Assembly: GCF_018131105.1 (NCBI RefSeq)
Contig: NZ_JAFCJI010000001.1
Location: forward strand, 930,001-994,000
Reading direction: 5' to 3'
Source of the DNA: Bradyrhizobium manausense
GTDB taxonomy: Bacteria > Pseudomonadota > Alphaproteobacteria > Rhizobiales > Xanthobacteraceae
Length of the DNA stretch: 64,000 nucleotides
In this document: positions 25,830-34,283 of the stretch, in pieces
How the letters are laid out: each line of letters begins with the position of its first letter
Position numbering within the stretch: position 1 is the first letter of the stretch
Notes under the pieces: generated by a model
Database searches by the model: none
The model's input: only the letters and a program-made list of their open reading frames with translations
What the model was told of the DNA's origin: nothing
Translations under genes and position numbers: made by a program

Positions 25830-25867
25830 TTGCGTTATTCGCCTGAATAGTCAGATAATATGACTAT
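25830..25867 (+). promoter_or_regulatory. Promoter-operator of the YtfQ-type operon
   Basis: TTGCGT (25830-25835), an 18-nt spacer and GATAAT (25854-25859) form a good sigma-70 promoter 117 nt before the binding-protein gene. The -10 box sits inside the spacer of a perfect inverted repeat ATAGTCA-GATAATA-TGACTAT (25847-25867). A bound regulator would block the promoter. The surrounding 25755-25870 region is AT-rich and otherwise empty. Confidence 0.6.
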
Positions 25868-25975
25868 ACGAGAGTGAACTTCCGTGAAATAGTCCCTCCC
25901 GCCGCCTCGAAGGCCGGCCTGAGGGTGTCATGATACCGATTGACGCCCCGGATAACACCTTGGGAGACACGCCTG

Positions 25976-26941
25976 ATGACCCTCAAAGCCCTTTTTGCGG
26001 CCAGCGCCACGGCCGCGTTGTTGCTCGCATTGCCGGCCAATGCCGCCGAGCTCACCATCGGCTTCTCGCAGATCGGATCGGAATCCGGCTGGCGCGCAGC
26101 CGAGACGTCGGTCTCCAAGCAGGAGGCCACCAAGCGCAAGGTCAATCTCAAGATTGCAGACGCACAGCAGAAGCAGGAAAACCAGATCAAGGCGATCCGC
26201 TCCTTCATCGCGCAGAACGTGGATGCGATCTTCCTCGCGCCTGTCGTCGCGACCGGCTGGGATTCGGTGTTGAAGGAAGCCAAGGAAGCCAAGATTCCGG
26301 TCGTGCTGCTCGACCGAGACATCGATCCGTCGGGCAAGGACCTCTATCTCACTGCCGTCACCTCGGACAGCGTTCACGAAGGCGAGGTCGCCGGCGACTG
26401 GCTGGCCAAGACCGTCGGCGACAAGGCCTGCAACATCGTCGAATTGCAGGGCACGGTCGGCGCGAGCGTCGCGGCCAACCGCAAGAAGGGCTTCGACACG
26501 GCGATCGCCAAGCACGCCAATCTGAAGATTGTGCGCAGCCAGACCGGTGACTTCACCCGCGCCAAGGGCAAGGAAGTCATGGAGAGCTTCATCAAGGCCG
26601 AAAGCGGTGGCAAGAATATCTGCGCGGTTTACGCCCACAACGACGACATGATGGTCGGCGCGATCCAGGCGATGAAGGAAGCTGGCCTCAAGCCGGGCAA
26701 GGACATCCTCACGGTGTCGATCGACGCGGTTCCGGACATCTTCAAGGCGATGGTTGCGGGCGAGGCCAATGCCACGGTCGAACTGACGCCGAACATGGCT
26801 GGTCCGGCCTTCGATGCCGTTGCGGCCTTCAAGGCGAAGGGCACCGTTCCGCCGAAGTGGATCCAGACTGAATCGAGGCTGCTCACGGCCACCGACAATC
26901 CGCAGAAGGAATACGACAGCAAGAAGGGCCTCGGTTACTGA
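25976..26941 (+). CDS. ytfQ: Periplasmic furanose-sugar binding protein, YtfQ-like
   Basis: A 321-residue substrate-binding protein of the CUT2 (ribose-type) ABC family. The signal peptide is MTLKALFAASATAALLLALP with cleavage after ANA. The mature start AELTIGFSQIGSESGWRAAE and the segments ADAQQKQENQIKAIRSF, APVVATGWDSVLKEAK and YAHNDDMMVGAIQAMKEAGL match E. coli YtfQ closely. YtfQ binds galactofuranose, and relatives bind arabinofuranose. The ATG at 25976 has GGGAG upstream. It is the first gene of an eight-gene operon, separated from the ATPase gene by 117 nt containing a strong hairpin. Confidence 0.93.
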   Translation: MTLKALFAASATAALLLALPANAAELTIGFSQIGSESGWRAAETSVSKQEATKRKVNLKIADAQQKQENQIKAIRSFIAQNVDAIFLAPVVATGWDSVLKEAKEAKIPVVLLDRDIDPSGKDLYLTAVTSDSVHEGEVAGDWLAKTVGDKACNIVELQGTVGASVAANRKKGFDTAIAKHANLKIVRSQTGDFTRAKGKEVMESFIKAESGGKNICAVYAHNDDMMVGAIQAMKEAGLKPGKDILTVSIDAVPDIFKAMVAGEANATVELTPNMAGPAFDAVAAFKAKGTVPPKWIQTESRLLTATDNPQKEYDSKKGLGY

Positions 26942-26951
26942 GGCGGGCGTC

Positions 26952-26980
26952 TTGCCGGACCACGTCTTGTGGTCCGGCAA
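26952..26980 (+). terminator. Intercistronic hairpin after the ytfQ-type gene
   Basis: TTGCCGGACCAC and GTGGTCCGGCAA form a perfect 12-bp stem with loop GTCTT, 11 nt after the stop codon. No T-run follows, so partial termination or protection of the binding-protein mRNA is more likely than a full stop. Confidence 0.7.
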
Positions 26981-27058
26981 CCCCCTTCGCAATCGTTGCG
27001 CGAACGAATAGGCTGGGTATCCGCAGCATAAGCGGACGCCGGTGGGAGTGATGTCGTT

Positions 27059-28600
27059 ATGGAGAATAGCCTTGATCCCGCTTCGGCCCTCCTGGAGGTG
27101 CGCGGGATCAGCAAGAGCTTCGGTGCGGTGCGCGCGTTGCAGGAGGTCGACTTCACGCTTCGCCCCGGCGAGATCCATGCGCTGCTCGGCGAGAACGGCG
27201 CCGGTAAATCCACGCTGATCAAGGTCGTCACCGGCGTCTTCCCGCGCGATGCCGGGGTTGTGAGGCTGGGCGGCGAAGAGGTCGCGCCGCGTTCGGCCAA
27301 GGCGGCGGTGCAGGCCGGCATTGCCACGGTCTACCAGGAAGTCAATCTTCTGCCGAACCTCTCGGTGGCGCAGAACCTGTTTCTCGACCGCCAGCCCATG
27401 CGCTTCGGCGTGGTGCGCGAGGGCGAGATGCGCCGCCGAGCAAAACAACTGCTCGCGGATTTCGGCCTCGACATCGACGTCGCGGCGCCCCTCGGCAATT
27501 ATTCGGTGGCGATTCAACATGTCACCGCGATCGCGCGCGCCGTCGATCTCTCTGCGCGCGTTTTGATCCTGGACGAGCCGACCGCGAGCCTCGACCGTCA
27601 CGAGGTCGAGGTTCTCTTTCGCATCATGCGCCAGTTGGCCAAGCGCGGCATCGGTATCGTCTTCGTCAGCCATTTCCTCGACCAGGTCTACGAGATCTCC
27701 GATCGCATCACCGTCTTGCGCAATGGCCGGCTGGTCGGCGAGCGCGAGACCGCCTCGTTGCCGCGGCTTGAACTGATCCGGATGATGCTTGGCCGCGAGC
27801 TGGCCGAGACCACCAACACACGGGCTGCGGCCGGCGAGCAGAAAGCGCGCGAGGTCTGCGCCAGTTTCGACAATTACGGCAAGGCCGGTTATGTCGCGCC
27901 GTTCAATCTCGAATTGCGCCACGGCGAGGTCGTCGGCCTCGCCGGTCTGCTCGGCTCGGGCCGGACCGAGACCGCGCGGCTGGTGTTCGGCGCCGAGCGA
28001 GCCGATGGCGGGCAGGCGAGGGTGGAGGGCGCGCCGGTGCGGCTCCAGTCGCCGCGCGACGGCGTGCGCCATGGCTTTGGGTATTGTCCGGAGGAGCGCA
28101 AGACCGACGGGATCGTCGCCGAGCTCACCGTGCGCGAGAACATCATACTCGCGCTTCAGGCCAAGCGCGGCCTGCATCGGCCGCTATCGCGTCGCGAGCA
28201 GGACGAGCTTGCAGGCCGTTACGTCAAGATGCTCGACATCCGTCCGCCCGATCCCGAGCGCCCCGTGGGCCTGCTCTCCGGCGGCAATCAGCAAAAGGTG
28301 CTGCTGGCGCGCTGGCTCGCGACGGCGCCGCGGCTCCTGGTGCTGGACGAGCCCACCCGCGGCATTGATGTCGGCGCGCATGCCGAGATTATCCGCCTGA
28401 TCCGCGAACTCTGCGACGACGGGCTGGCGTTGCTCGTAATCTCCTCGGAGCTCGACGAGATCGTGACGTATTCAGATCGCGTGGTCGTGCTGCGCGATCG
28501 CGCCCATGTCGAAGAGCTCGCGGGCGAGGCGATCGACGTCACCAACATTCTCTCGGCCATCGCCGCCGATGGCGCGGCGATGCAAGAGGCCCGGGTATGA
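27059..28600 (+). CDS. ytfR: Sugar ABC transporter ATP-binding protein, YtfR-like (two ABC domains)
   Basis: A 513-residue duplicated ATPase of the CUT2 family. The first domain has an intact Walker A (GENGAGKS, residues 44-51) and Walker B region ILDEPTASLD, but a degenerate signature (NYSVAIQHVTAIARA). The second domain lacks a good Walker A (GLLGSGRTETAR) but has an intact signature LSGGNQQKVLLARW (about 406) and VLDEPTRGID. This asymmetry is normal for RbsA/YtfR proteins. The ATG at 27059 is preceded by GGGAG. The stop overlaps the next gene's start (ATGA). It energises import of the sugar bound by the YtfQ-like protein. Confidence 0.93.
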   Translation: MENSLDPASALLEVRGISKSFGAVRALQEVDFTLRPGEIHALLGENGAGKSTLIKVVTGVFPRDAGVVRLGGEEVAPRSAKAAVQAGIATVYQEVNLLPNLSVAQNLFLDRQPMRFGVVREGEMRRRAKQLLADFGLDIDVAAPLGNYSVAIQHVTAIARAVDLSARVLILDEPTASLDRHEVEVLFRIMRQLAKRGIGIVFVSHFLDQVYEISDRITVLRNGRLVGERETASLPRLELIRMMLGRELAETTNTRAAAGEQKAREVCASFDNYGKAGYVAPFNLELRHGEVVGLAGLLGSGRTETARLVFGAERADGGQARVEGAPVRLQSPRDGVRHGFGYCPEERKTDGIVAELTVRENIILALQAKRGLHRPLSRREQDELAGRYVKMLDIRPPDPERPVGLLSGGNQQKVLLARWLATAPRLLVLDEPTRGIDVGAHAEIIRLIRELCDDGLALLVISSELDEIVTYSDRVVVLRDRAHVEELAGEAIDVTNILSAIAADGAAMQEARV

Positions 28601-29589
28601 CAGCGCTGTTGCCGCGTCGCGGCCTTGCCCAGATCCTCGCGCTGATTGTCATCCTCGCGGTCGACCGCCTGGTGTCGCCGCAGTTCTTCGATCTGCGCCT
28701 CCAGGACGGCCGCCTGTTCGGCAGCGTGATCGACGTGCTCAACCGCGGCACACCGGTGGCGCTGCTCTCGCTCGGCATGGTGCTGGTGATCGCGACGCGC
28801 GGCATCGATCTCTCCGTCGGCGCGGTGATGGCGATCTGCGGCGCGATTGCCGCAAGCCTGGCCGACAGCCACAGTTTGCCGGTGGTGCTGGCGGCGGCGC
28901 TCGGTGCGGGTTTGATCTGCGGACTGTGGAACGGCTTCCTCGTCGCCGTGCTCGGCATGCAGCCGATCGTGGCGACGCTGATCCTGATGGTGGCGGGGCG
29001 CGGCATCGCGCAGCTCATCACCGAAGGCCGTATCGTGACCTTCACCTCGCCGGATCTGGTCTGGCTCGGCAATGGCGCCATTCTCGGCGTGCCGGTGCCG
29101 ATCGCGATTGCGCTCGGCATGCTGATCCTGACCGGCGCCGTTGTGCGCGGCTCGGCCCTCGGACTTCTGATCGAGGCAACCGGCGGCAACGCGCGGGCGA
29201 GCGAGCTTGCAGGCGTCGGCACGCGCGCGATGATCCTGGCAGTCTATGTCTGGTGCGGCGTCTGCGCCGCGCTCGCCGGCGTGATCGCGGCAGCCGACAT
29301 CATGGGCGCCGATGCCAACAATGCCGGCCTCTGGCTCGAGCTCGATGCCATTTTGGCCGTCGTGATCGGCGGCACCTCGTTGTTCGGCGGGCGCTTCAGC
29401 CTGGTGCTGGCGGTGTTGGGTGCGCTGATCATTCAGACCATGAACACCGGCATTTTATTGTCCGGCTATCCACCGGAGTTCAATCTGCTGGTCAAAGCCG
29501 TGGTAGTGCTCGCAGTGTTGCTGCTGCAATCGCCGAAATTGCCCGGCTTTGCCGGTATCATGGCGCGGCTGCGGGGGACGAAACCATGA
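28597..29589 (+). CDS. ytfT: Sugar ABC transporter permease, YtfT-like
   Basis: A 330-residue inner-membrane permease of the RbsC/CUT2 type with about 8-10 transmembrane segments. Typical segments are ALLSLGMVLVIATRGIDLSV and LDAILAVVIGGTSLFGGRFS, and the C-terminal region ILLSGYPPEFNLLVKAVVV closely follows YtfT. It overlaps the ATPase gene by ATGA and the next permease by 4 nt, so translation is coupled. It forms the membrane pore with the second permease. Confidence 0.92.
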   Translation: MTALLPRRGLAQILALIVILAVDRLVSPQFFDLRLQDGRLFGSVIDVLNRGTPVALLSLGMVLVIATRGIDLSVGAVMAICGAIAASLADSHSLPVVLAAALGAGLICGLWNGFLVAVLGMQPIVATLILMVAGRGIAQLITEGRIVTFTSPDLVWLGNGAILGVPVPIAIALGMLILTGAVVRGSALGLLIEATGGNARASELAGVGTRAMILAVYVWCGVCAALAGVIAAADIMGADANNAGLWLELDAILAVVIGGTSLFGGRFSLVLAVLGALIIQTMNTGILLSGYPPEFNLLVKAVVVLAVLLLQSPKLPGFAGIMARLRGTKP

Positions 29590-30566
29590 AAGGCCTGCCG
29601 CCCGTCCTGATCACGGCCATCGTCCTTGTCGCCGGCTTCGCAGCCTGCGCGGCGCAGTTTCCCAACATCGCTTCCACCCGTGTCGTCGGCAACCTCCTGA
29701 CTGACAATGCCTTCCTCGGTATCGTTGCGGTCGGAATGACCTTCGTCATCATCTCCGGCGGTATCGATCTTTCGGTCGGCTCGGTGATCGGTTTCACCAC
29801 AGTGTTCGTGGCGCTCGCCATCGAACGCTGGGGCGTTCCGCCGCTGGTCGCTTTCGTCGCCATCCTCGCGCTGTCGGCGGCCTTTGGCGCGGCGATGGGC
29901 GCGGTCATTCACGTCTTCGACCTGCCGCCCTTCATTGTAACCCTCGCCGGCATGTTCCTCGCGCGCGGTGCAAGCTTCCTGCTATCGACGGAGTCGGTGC
30001 CGATCAGCGCGCCTGTCTATTCGACCGTGTCCGATTTCGCGCTGCGCATGCCCGGCGGAGGGCGACTGAGCGCGATCGCCATCATCATGCTCGTTATCGT
30101 GATCGGCGGAGCGCTGCTGCTGCAGCTCACCCGGTTCGGTGCCAATGTCTATGCGCTCGGCGGCAGCCGCGCGACCGCAAGCTTGATGGGCGTCGCGGTC
30201 GGCAAGATGACGGTGAAGATCTACATGCTGTCGAGCCTGCTCGCAGGGATCGCCGGCATCGTGTTCTCCTTCTACACCAGCGCCGGCTATTCGCTCTCCG
30301 CCGTCGGCGTCGAGCTCGACAGCATCGCTGCCGTGGTGATCGGCGGTACGCTGCTCACGGGCGGGCAGGGCTCGGTGATCGGCACCTTCCTCGGCGTGCT
30401 CATCCAGGGCATGATCCAGACCTACATCAATTTCGACGGCACGCTGTCGAGCTGGTGGACCAAGATCGCGACCGGCATCTTGCTGTTCGCCTTCATCGCA
30501 CTTCAGCAGGGATTGGTCGCGCTGGCGCGCCGGCCGGCGGCGAAGCGCGCGGGAGCTGCCTCATGA
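29586..30566 (+). CDS. yjfF: Sugar ABC transporter permease, YjfF-like
   Basis: A 326-residue second permease of the same system. Family segments are GMTFVIISGGIDLSVGSVIG, VTLAGMFLARGASFLLSTES and ELDSIAAVVIGGTLLTGGQG. The ATG at 29586 overlaps the preceding stop (ATGA). The same frame is open for about 1 kb upstream inside the previous gene, but that stretch is arginine- and alanine-rich shadow sequence and is not part of the protein. It overlaps the regulator gene downstream by 4 nt. Confidence 0.92.
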   Translation: MKGLPPVLITAIVLVAGFAACAAQFPNIASTRVVGNLLTDNAFLGIVAVGMTFVIISGGIDLSVGSVIGFTTVFVALAIERWGVPPLVAFVAILALSAAFGAAMGAVIHVFDLPPFIVTLAGMFLARGASFLLSTESVPISAPVYSTVSDFALRMPGGGRLSAIAIIMLVIVIGGALLLQLTRFGANVYALGGSRATASLMGVAVGKMTVKIYMLSSLLAGIAGIVFSFYTSAGYSLSAVGVELDSIAAVVIGGTLLTGGQGSVIGTFLGVLIQGMIQTYINFDGTLSSWWTKIATGILLFAFIALQQGLVALARRPAAKRAGAAS

Positions 30567-31330
30567 CCTCGCGCATCGTCGTCATTCCAACACCACGGGC
30601 TCATTCCAACCACGCGGAGGTGGCCCGTTCGATCGGCGTCGACATCATCGCCGGCCGCTATGCGGAGGGGGTGCGGCTCCCGGGGGATGCCGAACTGACG
30701 GCGATGTTCGGTGTGTCGCGGCCGGTGCTGCGCGAAAGCGTCAAGACGCTGGTCGCCAAGGGGTTGCTCACCACCAAAGCGCGGGTCGGCACGGTCGTGC
30801 GCGAGCGCGCCGCCTGGAACATGTTCGATGCCGACGTGCTGGCCTGGCATCTGGATGCCGGCATCGACAGGCGCTTTCTCAACGATCTCGCCGAAATACG
30901 TCTTGCGGTCGAGCCGCGCGCGGCGGCCCTTGCGGCCAAGCGTCGTTCGGAGGAGGACATCGCCGAGCTTCAGCGCAGCATGGACCGCATGAGGCAAGAG
31001 CCGTCCGAGTCCGCCGGCTTTGCCGACGCCGACCTCGCCGTGCACCTTGCGGTGGCGCGAGCGTCCGGCAATCCGTTCATGCGCTCCGTCGGTCATGTGA
31101 TCGAAGCCGCCTTGCGCGCGGCATTCATGCTCAGTGCCCCGGCCGGGTCGGAAGACCGCGAGACCGCCTTGATCTGGCACCAGAAGATCGCCGATTCGAT
31201 CGCGGCCGGTGATGCGGACGCAGCGGCCGAGGCCATGGCCTTCGTCATTCACAATGGCATGCGCCGGCACAAGGGAATGGCCGCCGAAGCAGCACCGGCA
31301 GCCTCAACGGAATTTGGAGAAAGTTCGTGA
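30563..31330 (+). CDS. FadR/GntR-type regulator within the sugar operon
   Basis: A 255-residue protein with an N-terminal winged helix (ELTAMFGVSRPVLRESVKTL) and a C-terminal FCD domain (LNDLAEIRLAVEPRAAALAA, DLAVHLAVARASGNPF, ALIWHQKIADSIAAGDADAA). The ATG at 30563 overlaps the yjfF-like stop (ATGA), and its own stop overlaps the next start. It is thus co-expressed with the transporter and the sugar-oxidising enzymes, which points to autoregulation by a sugar acid. The palindrome over the operon promoter at 25847-25867 is a candidate binding site. Confidence 0.88.
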   Translation: MTSRIVVIPTPRAHSNHAEVARSIGVDIIAGRYAEGVRLPGDAELTAMFGVSRPVLRESVKTLVAKGLLTTKARVGTVVRERAAWNMFDADVLAWHLDAGIDRRFLNDLAEIRLAVEPRAAALAAKRRSEEDIAELQRSMDRMRQEPSESAGFADADLAVHLAVARASGNPFMRSVGHVIEAALRAAFMLSAPAGSEDRETALIWHQKIADSIAAGDADAAAEAMAFVIHNGMRRHKGMAAEAAPAASTEFGESS

Positions 31331-32253
31331 CAGCAATTCGTATCGCCATCGTCGGCTTCGGCAAGATCGCGCGCGATCAGCATGTCGGCGCGATCGCCGC
31401 GACGCCTGGCGCGGTGCTCGCCGCCGTTGCCAGCCGTAACGCGTCGCTGCCGGGCCTGCCGCATTTCGCGACCATCGAGGAGCTTCTGGAGAAAGGCCCG
31501 GAGATCGATGCGGTGTCGCTCTGCACGCCGCCGCAGGTGCGCCGAGCCCAGGCCGCTGTGGCGCTCGCCGCCGGCAAGCACGTCATGCTGGAGAAGCCGC
31601 CCGGCATCGGCGTTGCCGAGCTCGATCCGCTTGTGGCGATGGCGGCGAATGCAAAGCGCACCTTGTTTGCGACCTGGCATTCCCGCCACGCGCCGGCGGT
31701 CGAGCCGGCCCGTGAATGGCTTGCGACACGCCGGATCAAGTCGGTCCACATCATCTGGAAAGAAGACGTTCGTGTCTGGCATCCCGGCCAGACCTGGATC
31801 TGGGAGCCCGGCGGGCTCGGCGTGTTCGATCCCGGCATCAACGCGCTCTCGATCCTGACCCGCATCCTGCCGAAGCCGGTGTTCGTTACCGCGGCTGAAC
31901 TGGCCTTTCCGGCCAATTGCCAGTCACCGATCGCCGCCAACTTGACGCTGACCGACATCGACGGCATGGCGGTGACCGCCGAATTTGACTTTCGTCAGAC
32001 CGGGCCGCAGAGCTGGGACATCGTCGCGGAAACGGACCAGGGCCGCATGACATTGTCTCGTGGTGGCAGGATCATGGAGGTCGATGGCAAGGTTGTTGCC
32101 GACGCGCCTGATGAGGAATATCGCGAGCTCTATCGACGTTTCGTCAAACTCGCCGCCGCTGGCGAGCGCGATGTCGACCTGGCGCCGCTTCGTCTCGTCG
32201 CCGATGCGTTCCTGCTCGGCAAGCGCAATATCGTCGAACCGTTTGTGGACTAG
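31327..32253 (+). CDS. L-arabinose / D-galactose 1-dehydrogenase (Gfo/Idh/MocA family)
   Basis: A 308-residue NAD(P)-dependent sugar dehydrogenase that oxidises the aldose to its lactone. The N-terminal Rossmann motif is IVGFGKIARDQH (residues 8-19), and the conserved catalytic lysine is Lys90 in MLEKPPG. Segments LFATWHSRHAPAVEPAREWL and WHPGQTWIWEPGGLGVFDPG match the L-arabinose 1-dehydrogenase of Azospirillum as I remember it, and D-galactose dehydrogenases are close relatives. The start is GTG at 31327, overlapping the regulator's stop (GTGA). A lactonase and mutarotase follow in the same operon. Confidence 0.9.
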   Translation: MTAIRIAIVGFGKIARDQHVGAIAATPGAVLAAVASRNASLPGLPHFATIEELLEKGPEIDAVSLCTPPQVRRAQAAVALAAGKHVMLEKPPGIGVAELDPLVAMAANAKRTLFATWHSRHAPAVEPAREWLATRRIKSVHIIWKEDVRVWHPGQTWIWEPGGLGVFDPGINALSILTRILPKPVFVTAAELAFPANCQSPIAANLTLTDIDGMAVTAEFDFRQTGPQSWDIVAETDQGRMTLSRGGRIMEVDGKVVADAPDEEYRELYRRFVKLAAAGERDVDLAPLRLVADAFLLGKRNIVEPFVD

Positions 32254-32255
32254 AC

Positions 32256-33332
32256 ATGGCCAACGCAAAAATAGCGAAGGACGTATTCGGAAAGCTGCCT
32301 GACGGACGCAACGTCGAGCGTATCGTGCTGCGCGGAGAGGGCGGGTTTGAGGCTCGTATCATCACCCATGGCGCGGTGATCCAGGCACTGATCACGCCGG
32401 ACGCCAGGGGCGGCTGCGACGACGTCGTGCTCGGTCATGACACCTTCGCCGGCTATCTCGCCGAACGGAAGTTCTTTGGCGCCACCGTCGGCCGTTACGC
32501 CAACCGCATCGCCAACGGCCAGTTTTTGCTCGACGGCGAGACGTTCCAGCTTGCCGTCAACAACGGTCCCAACGCGCTGCATGGCGGCCTCGACGGTTTC
32601 GACCGCAAGCTTTGGGACATTGCCGAGATCGAGGACGGCGCCAGCCCTGCGGTGACGCTGACCTATACGAGCCGGGACGGTGAGGAGAATTATCCCGGCA
32701 AGCTCGACGTACGCCTGACTTATCGCGTCACCGGTCCGACCGAGCTGTCGCTGATCATGGAGGCACGCACCGACCGGCCAACCATCGTCAACCTGACCAA
32801 CCACAGCTTCTTCAATCTGGAAGGCGCGACCTCGGGCACGCCCACGCTCGATCACCGGCTGACGGTCAACGCCGAACATTTCCTGGCCATCGATCCGACT
32901 GCCATTCCACTGCCGGAGCCGCCGCGCGGCGTGGCCGGCACACCATTCGACTTCCGCCAGACTCACGCCGTCGGGGCGCGCATCCGCGAGGGTGACCAGC
33001 AATTGCGCAACGGCAAAGGCTACGACCACACCTATTGCCTCGCGCGCGACGGCAAGCTAGCGCTCGCGGCCCGGCTGGAGGCGCCGCTGTCAGGGCGGAT
33101 TATGGAGCTGTTGACCAATCAGCCCGGCCTTCAGGTCTATTCCGGCAACTATCTCGATGGCACGATCTCGGGTAAAGGCGGCAAGCTGATCCGGCAGTCC
33201 GACGCGTTGTGTCTCGAGCCGCATATCTGGCCCAATTCGCCGAACCGGCCGGACTTTCCGAGCCCGCGCCTTGATCCCGGCGGGGTCTATCGGCATCATA
33301 CCGTCTATCGCTTCGCAGTGAGGGCGCCATGA
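32256..33332 (+). CDS. galM: Aldose 1-epimerase (mutarotase)
   Basis: A 358-residue beta-sandwich enzyme interconverting the alpha and beta anomers of the imported sugar, which speeds supply of the anomer used by the dehydrogenase. Family motifs are FFGATVGRYANRIANGQF, NALHGGLDGFDRKLW, LTNHSFFNLEG (catalytic His) and LCLEPHIWPNSPN (catalytic Glu). No signal peptide is present, so it is cytoplasmic. It starts 2 nt after the dehydrogenase stop and overlaps the lactonase start by 4 nt. Confidence 0.93.
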   Translation: MANAKIAKDVFGKLPDGRNVERIVLRGEGGFEARIITHGAVIQALITPDARGGCDDVVLGHDTFAGYLAERKFFGATVGRYANRIANGQFLLDGETFQLAVNNGPNALHGGLDGFDRKLWDIAEIEDGASPAVTLTYTSRDGEENYPGKLDVRLTYRVTGPTELSLIMEARTDRPTIVNLTNHSFFNLEGATSGTPTLDHRLTVNAEHFLAIDPTAIPLPEPPRGVAGTPFDFRQTHAVGARIREGDQQLRNGKGYDHTYCLARDGKLALAARLEAPLSGRIMELLTNQPGLQVYSGNYLDGTISGKGGKLIRQSDALCLEPHIWPNSPNRPDFPSPRLDPGGVYRHHTVYRFAVRAP

Positions 33333-34210
33333 TGGACGAGGTACCGACCTCGGTTCTCTCCGCCGAACGCTGTCACCTCGGCGAAGGCCCGACCTATGAC
33401 GTCACAACCGACACCGCCTGGTGGTTCGACATTCGCGAGGGGCGCCTGTTCGAGGCGCATCTTGGCGGCGGCAGCATCCGCACCCACGCGCTTGGCCGGA
33501 TGGCGAGTGCGCTCGGACGGATCGATGCCGAGCGCCAGCTCATCGTCGCGGAGGATGGATGTTATATCCGCACGCTCGCCGATGGCGCGATGACGCGGTT
33601 TTGTTCGCTTGAAGCGGACAATCCCGCGACGCGTTCCAATGATTGCCGCGTGCATCAGTCCGGCACGTTCTGGATCGGGACCATGGGACGCAAGGCCGAG
33701 CGAGGTCTGGGGGCGATCTATGCGCTCCACCGCGGCAAGATCTCGACGCTGTTTCCCGGCATCAGCATTCCCAACTCGATTTGCTTCTCGCCGGATGGCA
33801 CCACAGGCTACTTCACTGACACCGCGCGTGCGGTGCTTTATGCGGTGCCGCTCAATGCCGAGACCGGCCTGCCGCGCGGCGAGCCCGAGGTGCTGCTGCG
33901 CCACACCGGTATCGGTGGGCTCGACGGCTCGGTCTGCGACGCCGACGGGCAGATCTGGAACGCCTGCTGGGGCGCCAGCCGCGTCGATGTCTATTCTCCG
34001 CAAGGCGAGCGTTTGCGCTCGCTGCGCGTGCCGGCCAGGCAGGCGAGTTGCCCCGCCTTCGTCGGCCCCGATCTGTCAGGCCTGCTCGTCACCTCCGCCT
34101 GGCAGGATATGGATGCGGAGGCACGCGCTGCCGATCCGCAAGCTGGTTGTACCTTTCTGTTACAAGCCTCCGCGCGCGGTCGCGCGGAGCCCGATGTCAA
34201 GCTCGCATAG
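33329..34210 (+). CDS. SMP-30/gluconolactonase family sugar lactonase
   Basis: A 293-residue beta-propeller lactonase hydrolysing the aldonolactone made by the dehydrogenase two genes upstream. Metal ligands typical of the family are visible: Glu in CHLGEGPTYD, Asn in RSNDCRVHQSG, and Asp in LDGSVCDADGQIWNACWG. The ATG at 33329 overlaps the galM stop. It is the last gene of the ytfQ-type operon. The pathway logic (arabinose to arabinonolactone to arabinonate) is inference from the neighbours; galactonolactone is the alternative. Confidence 0.9.
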   Translation: MMDEVPTSVLSAERCHLGEGPTYDVTTDTAWWFDIREGRLFEAHLGGGSIRTHALGRMASALGRIDAERQLIVAEDGCYIRTLADGAMTRFCSLEADNPATRSNDCRVHQSGTFWIGTMGRKAERGLGAIYALHRGKISTLFPGISIPNSICFSPDGTTGYFTDTARAVLYAVPLNAETGLPRGEPEVLLRHTGIGGLDGSVCDADGQIWNACWGASRVDVYSPQGERLRSLRVPARQASCPAFVGPDLSGLLVTSAWQDMDAEARAADPQAGCTFLLQASARGRAEPDVKLA

Positions 34211-34283
34211 GAGATTCGAAACCGACCTCTACCCACGTACTGGACGACCGAAGAAACAGTCTGACACCCAACGGGAGTGAAGC

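Noticed and set aside
25928..28177. 749-aa open frame on the minus strand
   Set aside because: It is a shadow of the ytfQ- and ytfR-type genes, which have clear motifs and operon overlaps on the other strand.
28506..30566. Apparent 686-aa fusion ending in the YjfF-like permease
   Set aside because: The first 360 codons are an out-of-frame reading of the YtfT-like gene. The real start is the ATG at 29586, which overlaps the preceding stop codon.
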